Origin: Eledone cirrhosa
Lineage: Eukaryota > Mollusca > Cephalopoda > Octopoda > Eledonidae
Assembly: GCA_964016885.1 (NCBI GenBank)
Contig: OZ024743.1
Span: 16,203,472 to 16,267,471 of the forward strand
Reading direction: 5' to 3'
Length of the DNA: 64,000 bases
Every line of letters starts with the position of its first letter. Position 1 is the first letter of the stretch. A program made the position numbers and the translations under genes. The notes under the pieces are model-generated. The model made no database searches and was not told where the DNA came from. It worked only from the letters and a program-made list of their open reading frames with translations. Below, piece after piece: positions 10,111-21,592 of this stretch.

Positions 10111-10674
10111 TTAAATCCAAAGTAACTACCTCTGCCTGGTATAAATCATCTCTGAATTATCAATTATATACTTCTTGTATTTTTATTCCATTAGAAGTCA
10201 CCCTATACATTCAGTTGCTCAGAGATTTACCATCTCATGCTTCTGCTGAATACAGTTTCTGAACTAAGGACTATATGGTTATGTAGAACAAATGGGCACT
10301 TCCTCTAATAGTATATTTCGAGAAATTTTGCCAAGTTGAAACCATCACACCCAAGATTTACTCACTAGAAGATTTGAACTTTGCACGGCAGGATAACAAA
10401 TTATTTGTTAATAATAAACTGCTCCTGCTGTTTAAAACAATAATATGCACATATTACTGTGTGATTTGGAGTAGCAAGTTTTAAGTGTCACTAGACCACC
10501 TGTGACCCATTGGGTCACGTTCCCTTTAACATATTTTTAAGATCATGTTCACTTACAAATAATTTTTTAATAATTAAAATTAAAATCTTAATATAATAAT
10601 AATTAAAATTTTTATATAAAAGGAAACTGGAAGGCCCATATATATATATATATATATACGTGTGTGTATGTATA
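10111..10674. other. Unassigned AT-rich stretch
   Basis: No supported gene. Contains runs of AATTAAAAT near 10560-10615 and a short (TA)n at 10638-10658. Confidence 0.45.
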
Positions 10675-11480
10675 TCATCATCATCATCATCATCAACGTT
10701 TAACGTCCGTGTTCCACGCTTGCATGGGTTTGGACGGGGGTTTTCCCACTTGAGGCAAGAGTGATTATCTTGCTCGCATAGGACTATCTGGTGGGTTTTC
10801 TACAGCTGGATGCCCTTCCTAACACCAACCACATTTACAGTGTGGGGCTGGGAGGATTTTACCGTGTTGCCTACACGGCCACATTACAGCGTGGACTGTC
10901 TGGCAGGTTTTCTACAGCTGGATGCCCTTCCTAACACCAACCACATTTACAGTGTGGGGCTGGGAGGATTTTACCGTGTTGCCTACACGGCCACATTACA
11001 GCGTGGACTGTCTGGCAGGTTTTCTACAGCTGGATGCCCTTCCTAACACCAACCACATTTACAGTGTGGGGCTGGGAGGATTTTACCGTGTTGCCTAAAC
11101 GGCCACATTACAGCGTGAACTGGTGTGTTTTTTTGACGTGACACTACACGATCTCATTTGTTTCGGCCTGGATGTTGTGGAACCAACATAACTTTACATT
11201 GAAAGGGGCGGTGTGGATGGGGTGGGGGTGGTGGGACGGGGGTGTATTTTGTTAGAGATGCCTACTGACTGTAGTAGGTTTTACTTTGTATTTAGGTAAG
11301 GCGGGTCTTCTCTATTACTGAGTACCGCCAAAGGTCTCGGTCCAGTGACATTGTCTTGGTGAGGTGTAAGTGTGTGCGGTCGGAATTTATCAGCTCGTCC
11401 CAGGTTTTTCTGGGTCTGCCTATTCCGTGGCTACCGTCTATCTTTATTGCCCTGCACTTTGTTATACAGCTATCGTCCTT
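10675..11480 (-). pseudogene. LINE family B: C-terminal end and 3' UTR
   Basis: The minus strand from 11480 encodes KDDSCITKCRAIKIDGSHG, then GRPRKTWDELINSDRTHLHL, ending LWRYSVIEKTRLT and a stop. This aligns with KDDSCIKRCRALEVDGNRG and GRPKMTWYEVIKADLTQLHL of family A at 25.4 kb. The RT palm is missing because the copy breaks into a (TA)n tract at about 11480. The 3' UTR contains a G-rich stretch near 11205-11250, three copies of a 112-bp unit, and a terminal (GAT)n. It is a 5'-truncated copy. Confidence 0.85.
10783..11118. repeat. Three tandem 112-bp units in a LINE 3' UTR
   Basis: Units start at 10783, 10895 and 11007 and each runs ACTRTCTGG through ACATTACAGCGTG. The period is exactly 112 bp with very few substitutions. 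The unit contains GGATGCCCTTCCTAACACCA, a block found once in the tails at 2.9, 7.2 and 25.55 kb. Confidence 0.95.
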
Positions 11481-11645
11481 ATATATATATATTATATATA
11501 TATTATATATATCGTCCGTATATATATATTTAAATGTGTGTGTGTGTGTGTGTATATATATACATATGTGGGTATCTGTGATCTATATACACTGGTCATA
11601 GACACATACGCATACACACACACACATATATATATATACAAACAC
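11478..11645. repeat. Mixed (TA)n, (GT)n and (CA)n tract
   Basis: Alternating simple repeats with a duplicated ATATCGTCC motif (11470 and 11510). Confidence 0.85.
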
Positions 11646-13349
11646 TCACATATATTTATACACAACACCATAATCAGCTTACTCTCTCTTCCTTTCTCCT
11701 TCTCCTTCTCTGTCTCTCTTTCAATCTACTCTCTCACAACCACTATCTCCGTCTCACTATCTTTCTCTCTCTCTCTGTTTATGAAGGTACCCGGAAAAAC
11801 CCATATCTCGGGAACCCGTATTCCGATTTACGCTAAACTTGTTTTATTCCATTTGTATTCCCATTTCAGGGGCAACTTCCCTTCAAAGTATTTTCCCTTT
11901 ATATGCCCTTTTCGCTGTATTACATTACAGAGAAGCAAGGAAGCAAGCAATCAGAGAGTTTTAGTAGTACATAGATAGATAACTAAAAGAACACAATGCA
12001 TCAGTAGTGCCAGGATACAAAACTGAAACTTAAGCTGCATGCCTAATCTGATTTCCTCTTTGGCAACCAAGGCAATTGGGATGTTCCAAAAATCGAAGTT
12101 GCTAAAGTTGCCTGATGTTTCTAATGAGAAGCATGTGTATGATGTAAGCCAAAATATATGGACAAATCGCTAAATTTATTGCTTTGTAATGTATTGTTTC
12201 TAACGTGCTAGAACATACTATACTAGTTCAATTTGTTGCTTCAGTACATACCATAAATGTTGAGGTTTTGGAAGAAATGTATGCCACTAATAACATTTAT
12301 TGCAATTGTAAACTTTTGATAGGGTCATTTACCTTCAGTTGTTGACCGATTGAGCTGACAGTTGGAGATTCTTTCAGTTTTTTAATTTCTTGTTTGTTTC
12401 TTTTGGTCTCTTAATTGAACAGTATGCTATGAAAAACACCAACTGTATCCATCATCATCATCAATAACATCATCACCTCCATTATCACCACCAATAAACC
12501 CATCAACCAGCAACATCAACAAAAAAATTACAAAAACCGCATTTACAACAATTCTGATGGATCATGTCTTTAGTCCATACAGGCACTGAATTATATGTTG
12601 ACAAGTTTTAAATGAATGACTTAGTTGCATTTAATCCTAAAGCTTGAATGAAAATTGTGAATAAGAAGAAATCATATGAAAGTTGCATACAAGTTGTCAT
12701 AAAACTTAACTCTGGTTATCCTATGCAAACATAAAAAGAAAAGAAAAGAGAATTATATTGATAACGTCTATGACAAGATGTTAATGTATTGATTTTCTTG
12801 TTGTTTCAAGGCTGCAATAACAGTTTCGTACCAATAATGAATTAAATATAAAAAAAGCAAAGCAAAATGTAACATAAACAATTAAATAACGCTGAACTCA
12901 GAATAATATAAACTAAGGGGAATATAAAACTATCTGTAACTCAGAGAAGCTGTTAATCTCCTCTTTAGTGGGGAGGGAGAAAACAAGATAGTAAAATTTA
13001 AGTACTGAAGAAAGTTTTGCAAATTAACAGCTGAAAAGAAATAGAATACAGATAACCTGATTCAAATAGACTTTTTTTTTGCAAATAGCTATGAAGTTGG
13101 GTATTTCTAAATAGAGGAAATATAATGATATTTCTTTCATTACATTCATTCAAAAATACATTTACAATTTAAATGATGTGAGGTGATGACATCTGGGAAT
13201 AGATGTGAGCTTTGGTTATTGACTAAGGAGAAACATAACTTCTTGCTTTCAAGCTTATACACTAATACATATTTAATTTAGGCAGCAGTTTCACCTAATT
13301 TCTTATTATGTATTCTATTTATTATTATGTATTATATTTCATTGTAACT

Positions 13350-13353
<4 letters not shown>
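11646..13353. other. Unassigned stretch
   Basis: CT-rich up to about 11780, then AT-rich. A run with ACCCATATCTCGGGAACCCG (about 11800-11822) is compositionally unlike its surroundings but I cannot name it. (ATC)n-type low complexity at about 12450-12520. No supported gene. Confidence 0.45.

Positions 13354-13408
<55 letters not shown>
13354..13408. repeat. (TA)n tract, left flank of the hairpin element
   Basis: Pure (TA)n directly abutting the AGGAA start at 13409. The (TA)n resumes after 13603. Confidence 0.97.
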
Positions 13409-13411
<3 letters not shown>

Positions 13412-13601
13412 AAAAGGTTCAGGACCCTGACGGCAGAGCTCAAGCCGTTTCGACGGCTATTTCTGGACTAAGCTTGAGCTCTACCGTCGGGGTCCTGAAC
13501 CTTTTCCTATTACCCACTCTACTACACAAACTATCGAGTACTTTGGTGCGTAATGGTCCACCTCGTTCCTTACCACTTCGTTCCTTACCACACTTCCTTC
13601 G

Positions 13602-13603
<2 letters not shown>
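13409..13603. mobile_element. Hairpin-bearing short element, copy 1, inside (TA)n
   Basis: The 5' arm AGGAAAAGGTTCAGGACCC, then TGACGGCAGAGCTCAAG, is answered at 13473-13508 by its complement with two mismatches. The inner stem seen in copy 2 is partly lost here. The hairpin is followed by a ~95-bp tail containing CGAGTACTTTGGTGCGTAAT and ending ACTTCCTTCGTT. Both ends join (TA)n directly. The tail and inner stem match the copy at 57818-58010. There is no reading frame and the family is unknown to me. Confidence 0.8.
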
Positions 13604-13654
<51 letters not shown>

Positions 13655-13656
<2 letters not shown>

Positions 13657-13735
13657 GGTGTTCCAGAATCCCACATTTTACACGAAATTGTTTTTTTCTT
13701 AGCTCCCTGTGCATTTTCTCATGCCATTTTGTATA
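13655..13735 (+). repeat. Left terminal inverted repeat of the DNA transposon
   Basis: Diverged inverted match to 16140-16224. The best conserved blocks are the outer ~12 bp and the CTCCCTGTG block. Confidence 0.6.
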
Positions 13736-13800
13736 TTATCAATTTATAATGTAATTTAGATTATTTCAGACTAATTTAAGTCTTGCCTAATTGCAGAATA

Positions 13801-15900
13801 ATGGCGGAAACCAGTGGGTCTAGTTGTAGCTACTCGCTCCGTTGTGATGATCGAGACATATGGCTCCTGTTACATCCTTTTCACCAAACAAAATACCAAC
13901 AAAGGGGGATGTTCTATGAATACATACATTTACACAAAAAGCAAATGTTCTAAGTAAAACAAAGAAAAGGAAGCACTATTTATTTCTGAATTGGATTCGT
14001 ATTTCTACATTTCACACACTGATGCTGAAAAGAACATTTTGAAAGACCCTCTTCGTAATAATGAACAGAAAATGGAAGATGCTACATTTCTCGAAGCCCT
14101 GCGTTGCCAGAAAAAGTATCTCTGGGTACTGAAGACAAGGGTTACCAGAAAAAGGTATCTTCAAAGTTTAAGCGTGATCATGTTTCTGTGGCTCGTCGAG
14201 AGTCAGATAACTATAGAAAGCGTTTGTTAGGATCTGTAGCAACACAACTTCCATGATGAAACTGTAGCAACACAACAACCAATGATGAAACTGAAGTGAA
14301 CAGGATCCTGAATTTCAGGCCTCAAACCCACCCAGGACAGCTCAAAGTCAGACAAGAAACGAAAGATCCAGCTGGAACTCCCAAAGAATCAATTTCAAAG
14401 TCCAAATATTTATCTAATGGCTGATCGTTTAAACCTGACACTGGGCCAGAGAACAGCATTTATGGCACCGATTATTTCTGAGGTTGGGACTGACATAGAT
14501 GCCACAACTCTCTCCAAGAATAGTAGCAGACGTGCAGCTAAGAAGATCAGAACTGTGGGGGCTGAATACATAAAGGAACAATTTGCTGTACCAGACTTTG
14601 TTACCTTGCATTGGGATGGCAAAATAATTCCTTTTGACCACGAGAGGCTAGGTGTGCTAGTTGCTGGAACTTCGGACTTCAGAGAAGGTAAACTCAGTGT
14701 TCCCATAATCCCTGATGGCACTGGAACCACCCAAGCCAAAGCATCATTTGATCTTGTTAAAGATTAGAATATTAATGGGTCTGTGGTGGGTTTGGTCTTC
14801 GACACAACTGCGTCGAGTTCTGGATGGAAAAATGGTGCCTGCGTGAAACTAAAAGAGATGCACAACAAAAAGGTGTTTCATTTTGCTTGTCGGCACCATG
14901 TCATGGAGCGTATCTTGTGTGCAGTGTGGCAACAACTATTCGGAGCAATGTGCAGTCCAGACAACCCAGAGATCAAGGATTTCAAAAAAGATTGGGTGTC
15001 ACTCACGGACAAGACCAACTTTAAAACATTGATCATTTGTCGACCGGCGGCTCAAGCATCTGTTCTCTGAGAACATCAAGTTCCTGCAAGATTTGCTGAC
15101 ATCCGACAATGGGAAAATGAGTTTTCTTCCACGGGACGACTACCGAGAATGTGCCGAGTTGATGTTGATCTTGCTTGGTGTCACCCCTCCCCGTGGAATT
15201 CATTGGATACTGCCTGGTGCAAATCATAACGCTTGGTGGATGTCCACAATCATCTATAGTGCAAAGATGTATGCATTTGGTGAGAAACTCAATTACGATC
15301 AAGCTAATATGTAAAAGTTGTGCTCTGTTCTACGTGCGATAATGGCTGACAGCAGTCAAGTGTGCTGATGCATCATCCAATGACCTTCAATTCTACGTGG
15401 AAGTTGACACAGTACAATAAGTTTAACAGAGATCTCTCGCAGGCAGTCACTACTGCTCTGAGCAGGCATCTTTGGTACCTGATGGAGGAAGCCATTCCGC
15501 TAGCGCTGTTTTCAAGTCGGGTCCAAGAGTTCGAGAAGAAACAAATAGCCCAACGTCTTGTCAAAACGAAAACGTATGGGCCTCTCGATCGTGGTGCTCC
15601 AGTATTTCCGGAGTTGAAGTCGTCCACGAAGCTGCCTCATCTCGTTGGGAAGAAATCGATCTCCTTGGTCTCGACGATACTTGGCTTGAGCTGTCACCTG
15701 CAACTTGATCATCACAAGCGTCATATCAAATGCCTGTGCTGTTGTTCACAATATTAAGGTAGTCAACGATCTGGCGGAGAGAGCAGTCAAGTTGATAACT
15801 GATTTTGTTGCCATCACCTAGAATGAGGAGGAGAAGCAGTGTGTTCTTCAAGTAGTCGAAGCGCATTGTCGCAAAGGTCCCGGATTTCAAAAAAAAAAAA
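13801..15900 (+). pseudogene. RNase H-like transposase-type protein, multiply broken
   Basis: Starts near an ATG at 13801 (ATGGCGGAAACC). The best part is 14417-15070, one frame with a single TAG at 14765. It has LMADRLNLTLGQRTAF, then NSSRRAAKKIR, VTLHWDGKIIPF (first acidic residue), LVFDTTASSSGWKNGAC (second) and FACRHHVMERIL (C-x2-H type). After a frameshift at ~15070 come LPGANHNAWWMSTIIYSAKM, HLWYLMEEAIPLALF (15466-15510), DDTWLELSPAT, and finally VVNDLAERAVKLITDFVAIT (15760-15822). This order matches a widespread but poorly named metazoan family carrying WDGK, FDTTASNTG, ACRHH and VVNDxAERGVKL motifs. The D...D...CRHH layout recalls hAT-like RNase H transposases. That placement is inference. 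At least three frameshifts and several stops: a dead copy. Confidence 0.7.
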
Positions 15901-16139
15901 CCTCTGAAAAAAATATGACTGGTATTAACTTAACTGAACTTGTTTCTTCCTTGTACGCCTTTATATTTAAAGCTGGTCTACTAAATATAATGGATTAATA
16001 AAATAAACAATTATTGTATGGTCATATTTGGTTTCACATTTTCATGATTTCATGCAACATAATCACACGTTCCACTATAATCACCATGATATAGGCAAAA
16101 CTCAAAATAATTTATTTTATACAAAATATATTTTATTTT

Positions 16140-16212
16140 ACCAATTGGGGCATTTATAATGGGAAAATACACAGGGAGCATTAGTATTGTCACCTTGCTT
16201 TTTATGGCACAC

Positions 16213-16226
<14 letters not shown>
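16140..16226 (-). repeat. Right terminal inverted repeat of the DNA transposon
   Basis: Inverted, diverged counterpart of 13655-13735, ending CACTCTA and running into (TA)n. Confidence 0.6.
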
Positions 16227-16259
<33 letters not shown>

Positions 16260-18714
16260 CAACAGTGATATATACATTCACCCTCTTATATAAAATAAAA
16301 ATGGCTACCTCTACAGATTGTTTGACGCTTTTAGAAATTATACGAGATTTCCTCAAGGGCAGGTAATTTCGAATTTACCTATAAACACATCTTTTAGATA
16401 AATGTAAAGGGATGAAACTATAAAAAAAAAACTACTTTTGTAAAGTTAGTAATTCAAAGAAATTAAATTCCTTGAAATTAAAATCAGTTAGTCTGGTCTA
16501 TACCATTTTCTCAGAATGATTTTCACTAAGTGTGGACAGCATCTAAAGCCATCGGGGTGAGTATTTAAGCCGGGTTTCTCTTAAACAAGATTGAACACTC
16601 ATTAAATATCTTCTTCTGGCCAATTATTCTTACCTAGTTCTTCCTGCTTTTCCTGGCACCATATTTATACTTATATATATATATATATATATACTGGTGC
16701 AGGCATATATGTTCCTGCACTCTACCGAATGTATTGTATTATAGTATCAGCACTAGGGACATTGCAATGTACTTGACACAGTTGAAAACCCCCTTCCCCT
16801 ACTGTTTGTGTAGCAAGTTTTCTTTAGCTAGATGAATTTTCTATGACCAAACACTTTAGAGCAGTGAGTTAGTCATTCTCTTGAAGCATTCGTTTGTACT
16901 TGAAAGTGAATGTGGATATGAAACCCTTGATAGCAAAAGGTTTATTGCATATGGATAATAAAGCCATTCTTCTACCATATGCAGCATTGACATGGTTAGT
17001 GTTAGTCATGTATACACAATGAGTGTAAATTGTACAGGTTGCATTAATTATATTTCTATTTTTGGCAGATGTATTTCCTTCTGGACATCCAGAAAGATGG
17101 TCTTTTAGGAGTTAAGCTCTTCCTCTAACCTGTATCAACCTTTTTTCAAGGAGACGTCTCTCCTAGATATCTTGCTTTCACAGTCTCACGGTCCACATCA
17201 ACCCTGTGCAATCCTATGTTTTCAAAGTGATAGTCCACCTTTATGGGTTGTCTTCCCTGTCTTCTGGAAACCACATTCATTCCATTCAGTTTAATATATT
17301 TGGAGTTAATATTCTAGATGAATGTAAAATAATGATGTTTATAAAGGTAATGAGGATAACAATGATGATGAAGACAATGATGATGATGATGATGAATTTG
17401 AATGATAATGGTGATGATAATTGATAATATTTTAAATGCTAAAGGGTTAAACTATATTTATGGCAAGTAGATTTGGCTGGCTTGAATTATAAATTCTTGA
17501 GAAGTAAAAGCTGATTATTTGTGAGACTTTTCAACAAAAGATATATTCATTTAAAGAGAATAGCTAGAGACTTGAAATATTAAAATAATTTTTTTAACCT
17601 ATTCACGAAATGTATGTATAAGCCTTATTGATGCAGTTATATGTTTTGTGACAAGTGATGCCAAAATGATATCTGTTGTACATGTGTATGCCTGAAAGGA
17701 ATTGGATAAGCATGTTTGTGTGTGCATGTGATGTTTCAATGAGTATGCATGTGTGTGACATTTCAGTGAGTGTGCACGTGTGAATGTACATAACTGAAGT
17801 TAAGTAGTGGGAGGCACTTATTTCAATGGAAAATATAGGATCATACTGTGCTAAAATAGGAAAAGCTTCCTCCTCCCTGGGGTGGGTGGCAGTTAGGGGA
17901 AAGATCTAAGCTTTAGACCCAGTCTTCCATATATATATAGAGTATTCTTTTCCTTTTAAATATGTACATTTCAATAATCTATATTATTATTCAATTCATT
18001 TCCTGTAGTATTTTGGGAGGTCGATTTTTATTTTATTTTTACTCTATTAAAATGGATTAAATACATTTATTTACTTATATATGTTTTTAAAACAGTTTTT
18101 GTTTATTTAATTACATTTTATTTGTTTGGATTTCCTTTTCTGAAATTTTATTTGTTTATTTTTTTTATATATTTATATATTTTTTATGTTTCTTCTTTTT
18201 TTTGTTAAGTGCCTTTATCACGATACAGGATGTAAGAATGTAAAAATAGAAGAACAGAACAGACTATATATAAAAATCATTGCCAAAACCATCACGGAAT
18301 AATAAGATGATGGAAAATCTTAGCAGAGGCAAAAAATAGAATTCAGTTATAAATGAAAAGAAAATATTCATAAACAATAAATATAATACAGTGTATATCT
18401 GCAATTTATCTGCAGCTTCTCTAATTTCCTGTTCTCTTTGCACTTGATTACATAGGAATTTTCAACATCTCAACTGAAATTTTATTCAAACATGCAACAA
18501 GATTTTTCAATGCTTTAATTTTTCCTCTATAGACAAGAGGTGTAGAAAATAATGAGCTATATCGTGACTGTGAAACAATTTCACCTTCTTTTACATTTTA
18601 CATCTGAAATCTTTTACAATCACCAGCATATAAATAGTTTAAATAGCTGATTTCAGAGCAAACACACTTTTGTGAGTATATGTAAGTGTATGTGGATATC
18701 AATATAAATATCCA
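16227..18714. other. Unassigned AT-rich stretch
   Basis: (TA)n at 16227-16250 and 16675-16692, a GATGAT-rich run at 17355-17420, and T-rich sequence at 18000-18200. About 17060-17280 has more balanced composition but no recognisable frame. No supported gene. Confidence 0.45.
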
Positions 18715-18835
18715 TTCACACACCTGCACACACTTCTCCATATATATGTGTGTGTGTGTATGTGTGTATATAAGTATACATATATATAAATATATATATG
18801 TATATATATATATATATATATACATATATATATAC

Positions 18836-18917
<82 letters not shown>

Positions 18918-19110
18918 TAGTTTACATACTGTTTTATGTGTTTGTATATATATACTTGCATATACCTGCACATATATTAGATACACACATGTAAAATAAA
19001 TTATCTTGGTGAGGATGATATATGTATATATATATATATATTTCACACACATATACACATATACATCCCCTTCACACAAACACAGCTCTGCATGCACAGC
19101 TCTGCATGCA
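18715..19110. repeat. Microsatellite cluster (CA, GT, TA) with a small tandem duplication
   Basis: Long (TA)n/(CATA)n from about 18750 to 18915, more TA/CA to 19060, then CACAGCTCTGCATG twice in tandem at about 19080-19108. Open frames here are repeat artefacts. Confidence 0.95.
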
Positions 19111-19777
19111 CACACACATAATATGAAATAATATTGATGTGAGAAAGTTTAGAAACTTTTTCAGGCCAAGTTATTCATATTAATTTTGGTTTTGCAATAT
19201 TTTCTTATTTCTTCTTGAATAAAATTTTATTTTCATATTGCTAACAAATATTGATCTCTGTGTTGAATAACATTCTTTACTGAAGACAATTTACTTAGCT
19301 CTGTTTAGACTCAGCATAGATGCTTTACGCTATCTTATATTGTCTCATTGTTCAGAATTCAAATAAAGTCAGAGCCAATTTAAAAACTTATCACTGCAGG
19401 ATGTATTATATTAGTCTCTTCAATTGTCACTGTCATTATTATAATTTATTAGGCCTAAAGCCAGCATTTATTGTGGCGGATTATGATATCTAGGACAAAT
19501 TATTCCAGGTATCCTTGGCCTTAAGGCCAACTCCCTATTCACCACTATTGGCACAGAGTTGGTGAACAGCAGGTGTATGCCACGTGAGCCGGATTAGCTC
19601 TTCCAGCACGTGTCCCTCACTATTTTCCAGTGAAATGCCTTCTCTATTCTGTTTGCTGGGACCACATGGCAGCCAGGGCATGGGCTCCCATTTACTCATA
19701 ATAGCAAGGGATGGGGAGAACGGGAGTTTGAGGCAGTGACAGTGGGAGTTTGGTTACATTGTGTTCAGGCCTAGTGT
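19111..19777. other. Unassigned stretch, GC-richer at 19440-19735
   Basis: 19440-19735 is GC-richer than its surroundings (GGCCTTAAGGCC palindrome near 19520; CCAGGGCATGGGCTCCC near 19675) and looks like part of an older repeat leading into the LINE tail. No frame recognised. Confidence 0.4.
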
Positions 19778-20315
19778 CATCATCATCCTCATTTTACGTT
19801 CGCTTTTCCTTGCTTGCAAGGGTGGGACGGGTCCTATTCAGCACAGCATCTATCCACTTGTCACGGCCTTTCCTCATCTCCTCTGTGAGCTGCATGTATC
19901 TGAGGTCTGCTCTCACCACCACCACCCATGTTTTTCGTGGTCTTCCTCTACTTCGTCTTCCTTCAACTGGGATTTCTTGGCACTTATTTACCCAGCAGTT
20001 ATCCTCAATGCACATCACATGTCCATACCAGTCTTCTCTCCTGCACACTACAACTTATCCCTCTTATACACAGTTTCTCTCTCAATTCATCTATGCTCAG
20101 TCATTCACACACATTGATATTACACATCCAATGGAGTATGCTTGCTTCATTTCTCTCCAGTTGTCGAATATCCTCTGCAGTTGCTGCCCATATCTCACTA
20201 CCATGCAGCATCACGCATCTCTCACAGGCATCATATAACCGGCTTTTCATATAACCCTTCTTTGTCAACAGAGAAAGCAACTCCCTAAGCTTCTTCCAAG
20301 ATACAATGGTCTGTG
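19778..20315 (-). pseudogene. LINE (family A relative): C-terminal end and tail
   Basis: Minus strand from 20315: SWKKLRELLSLLTKKGY, SRLYDACERCVMLHGSEIW, then IRQLERNEASILHWMC, a break near 20090, then YGHVMCIEDNCWVNKC, QEIPVEGRRSRGRPRKTW and VVRADLRYMQL. These correspond one for one to family A segments at 7.5-7.9 and 25.7-26.0 kb. The two coding pieces are in different frames, so there is at least one frameshift. The RT palm is absent (5'-truncated). The 3' tail is a short (GAT)n at 19778-19790. Confidence 0.85.
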
Positions 20316-20861
20316 GTAAATAAATATGTAAATAAATATGTACAGTATTTACCACACCACATTTTATTTGCAGTTGTATAAGTGACATGGCGAGTAACTA
20401 ATTGATACGACAAATGACAGTAAACCACTAATTAAAGACAATGAGGTATATTTCACTGTTATTGAGTGATCACATGGAAGCTCTTTCATTGGGCTGTAGT
20501 ATTTCTAGGATCATATAACAATGTAAAATTTTAACACATACTTAAACATACAGACATGTAAATGTAAATTAACTGAGATTATTCACTATTAGAAGAGATG
20601 CTTGTTAATCAGGAGTTCAATATCACTACTGAAATCTTATTGTACATTTGGGGAGAAGACTGATTTTATATACTTCATTTCACGCTCAATCTTGGTAGAA
20701 AATTTTACCTATCTATGTTCCCGAAGCACCTTCCTACATATTGATATCAGGTTAGAGACAACCAATTGCAAAATCTAGTCTTATGAGTTGAACTTACTCT
20801 TAATGAATGTTTCATGCTTTCCACCAGGACATAGATATAACATTTTGACAACCACCTTAAT
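20316..20861. other. Unassigned stretch
   Basis: AT-rich; no recognisable coding or repeat structure apart from a small AAATAAATATGTA duplication at 20318-20342. Confidence 0.4.
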
Positions 20862-21062
20862 GCAGGTGCCATGATAAAATGCACATGGTTGAGCAAGGGT
20901 CTTTATGTAAGCAAGATGCAGGCTCACGGGCTGTCTGGAAGATCAGTAGACCTGTATCTATACTGACTTAGTCTGTGAAGGCCAATCCAGCCCTTGCTGT
21001 CAGGTAAAACAGTCGTTAAATGATGCTGGGGTTGCTGGTAATGTTGGTGATGATGGTGCTGA
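20862..21062 (+). mobile_element. Diverged LINE tail remnant
   Basis: GCAGGTGCCATGATAAAATG, later CAGCCCTTGCTGTCAGGTAA and CGTTAAATGATGCTGG, then GTTGGTGATGATGG. Order and spacing resemble the 3' UTR of the A/B-type LINEs (gene-distal block, AACGATG, then GAT repeats). Strongly diverged. Confidence 0.4.
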
Positions 21063-21251
21063 TTTATTTAAGACATTCAGATGTGATTTGAAAGTGCTGT
21101 AACTGCTATTTCAAGCAAGCTATTGGAACTTGTAGATATTCATCATTCAGAATTTTGGCACTACATTGTGTATTGATGGGCAATAATACATTCTATGTTC
21201 CATCTCTCATGGAATAAATAGCAAATATATTCCATGAATATTATCAAAGAC

Positions 21252-21308
21252 ACCCATGCTATCATGGAAAAATGGACGTAAAATGGTGATGATGATGATG
21301 TTGTTGAT
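21252..21308 (+). mobile_element. Short LINE A-type terminal tail
   Basis: CCATGCTATCATGGAAAAAT, then GGACGTAAAATGG and (GAT)n: the last ~55 bp of the family A 3' end with its small palindrome. Confidence 0.65.
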
Positions 21309-21592
21309 AACCAATATCCTTTTGGTAGTGATTTTACTTGCATTTACTTACGACAAAGAAAATAGAACCTGATAATAGCATTTCAGTGCTCTTCTATTAG
21401 ATGTGAAATGATCTTTGTTATTCTTAATGTAATCATGTTATTTAGCACTTGTGTTATTTCTAATTAATCAAAACATTGAGCAAAGCATTCCAATCATGCC
21501 AAGTTCATCATGTATTCATATTCTAACTTTATCCTGAGAGTATATAATGTATAGTATGCTTTCCAATCATTCCAGGGTTAAAAATATGCAGC

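Larger units (their letters stand above)
13653..16226 (+). mobile_element. Degenerate DNA transposon with inverted ends
   Basis: Both edges sit in (TA)n. The left end reads TAGGGTGTTCCAGAATCCC and the reverse complement of the right end reads TAGAGTGTGCCATAAAAAG. Further in, GCTCCCTGTGCATTTTCTCAT (left, about 13702) matches GCTCCCTGTGTATTTTCCCAT (right, reversed). These are diverged terminal inverted repeats bracketing the transposase-like pseudogene at 13801-15900. The flanks are compatible with a TA target duplication, but the (TA)n context makes that unprovable. About 2.57 kb in all. Confidence 0.65.

Noticed and set aside
10783..11118. CRISPR-like or satellite array
   Set aside because: Only three contiguous units without spacers, embedded in a LINE 3' UTR in a eukaryotic context.
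11370..11978. 202-codon plus-strand open frame
   Set aside because: Runs through (TA)n, (GT)n and CT-rich repeats and the antisense of a LINE C-terminus; no protein signature.
13409..13508. Rho-independent terminator-like hairpin
   Set aside because: A bacterial terminator makes no sense in this genome, there is no U-tract, and the same hairpin recurs at 57.8 kb as part of a mobile element.
16693..16725. GGTGCAGGCATA as the start of a tRNA-headed SINE
   Set aside because: Only ~12 bp match; no A-box or B-box follows.
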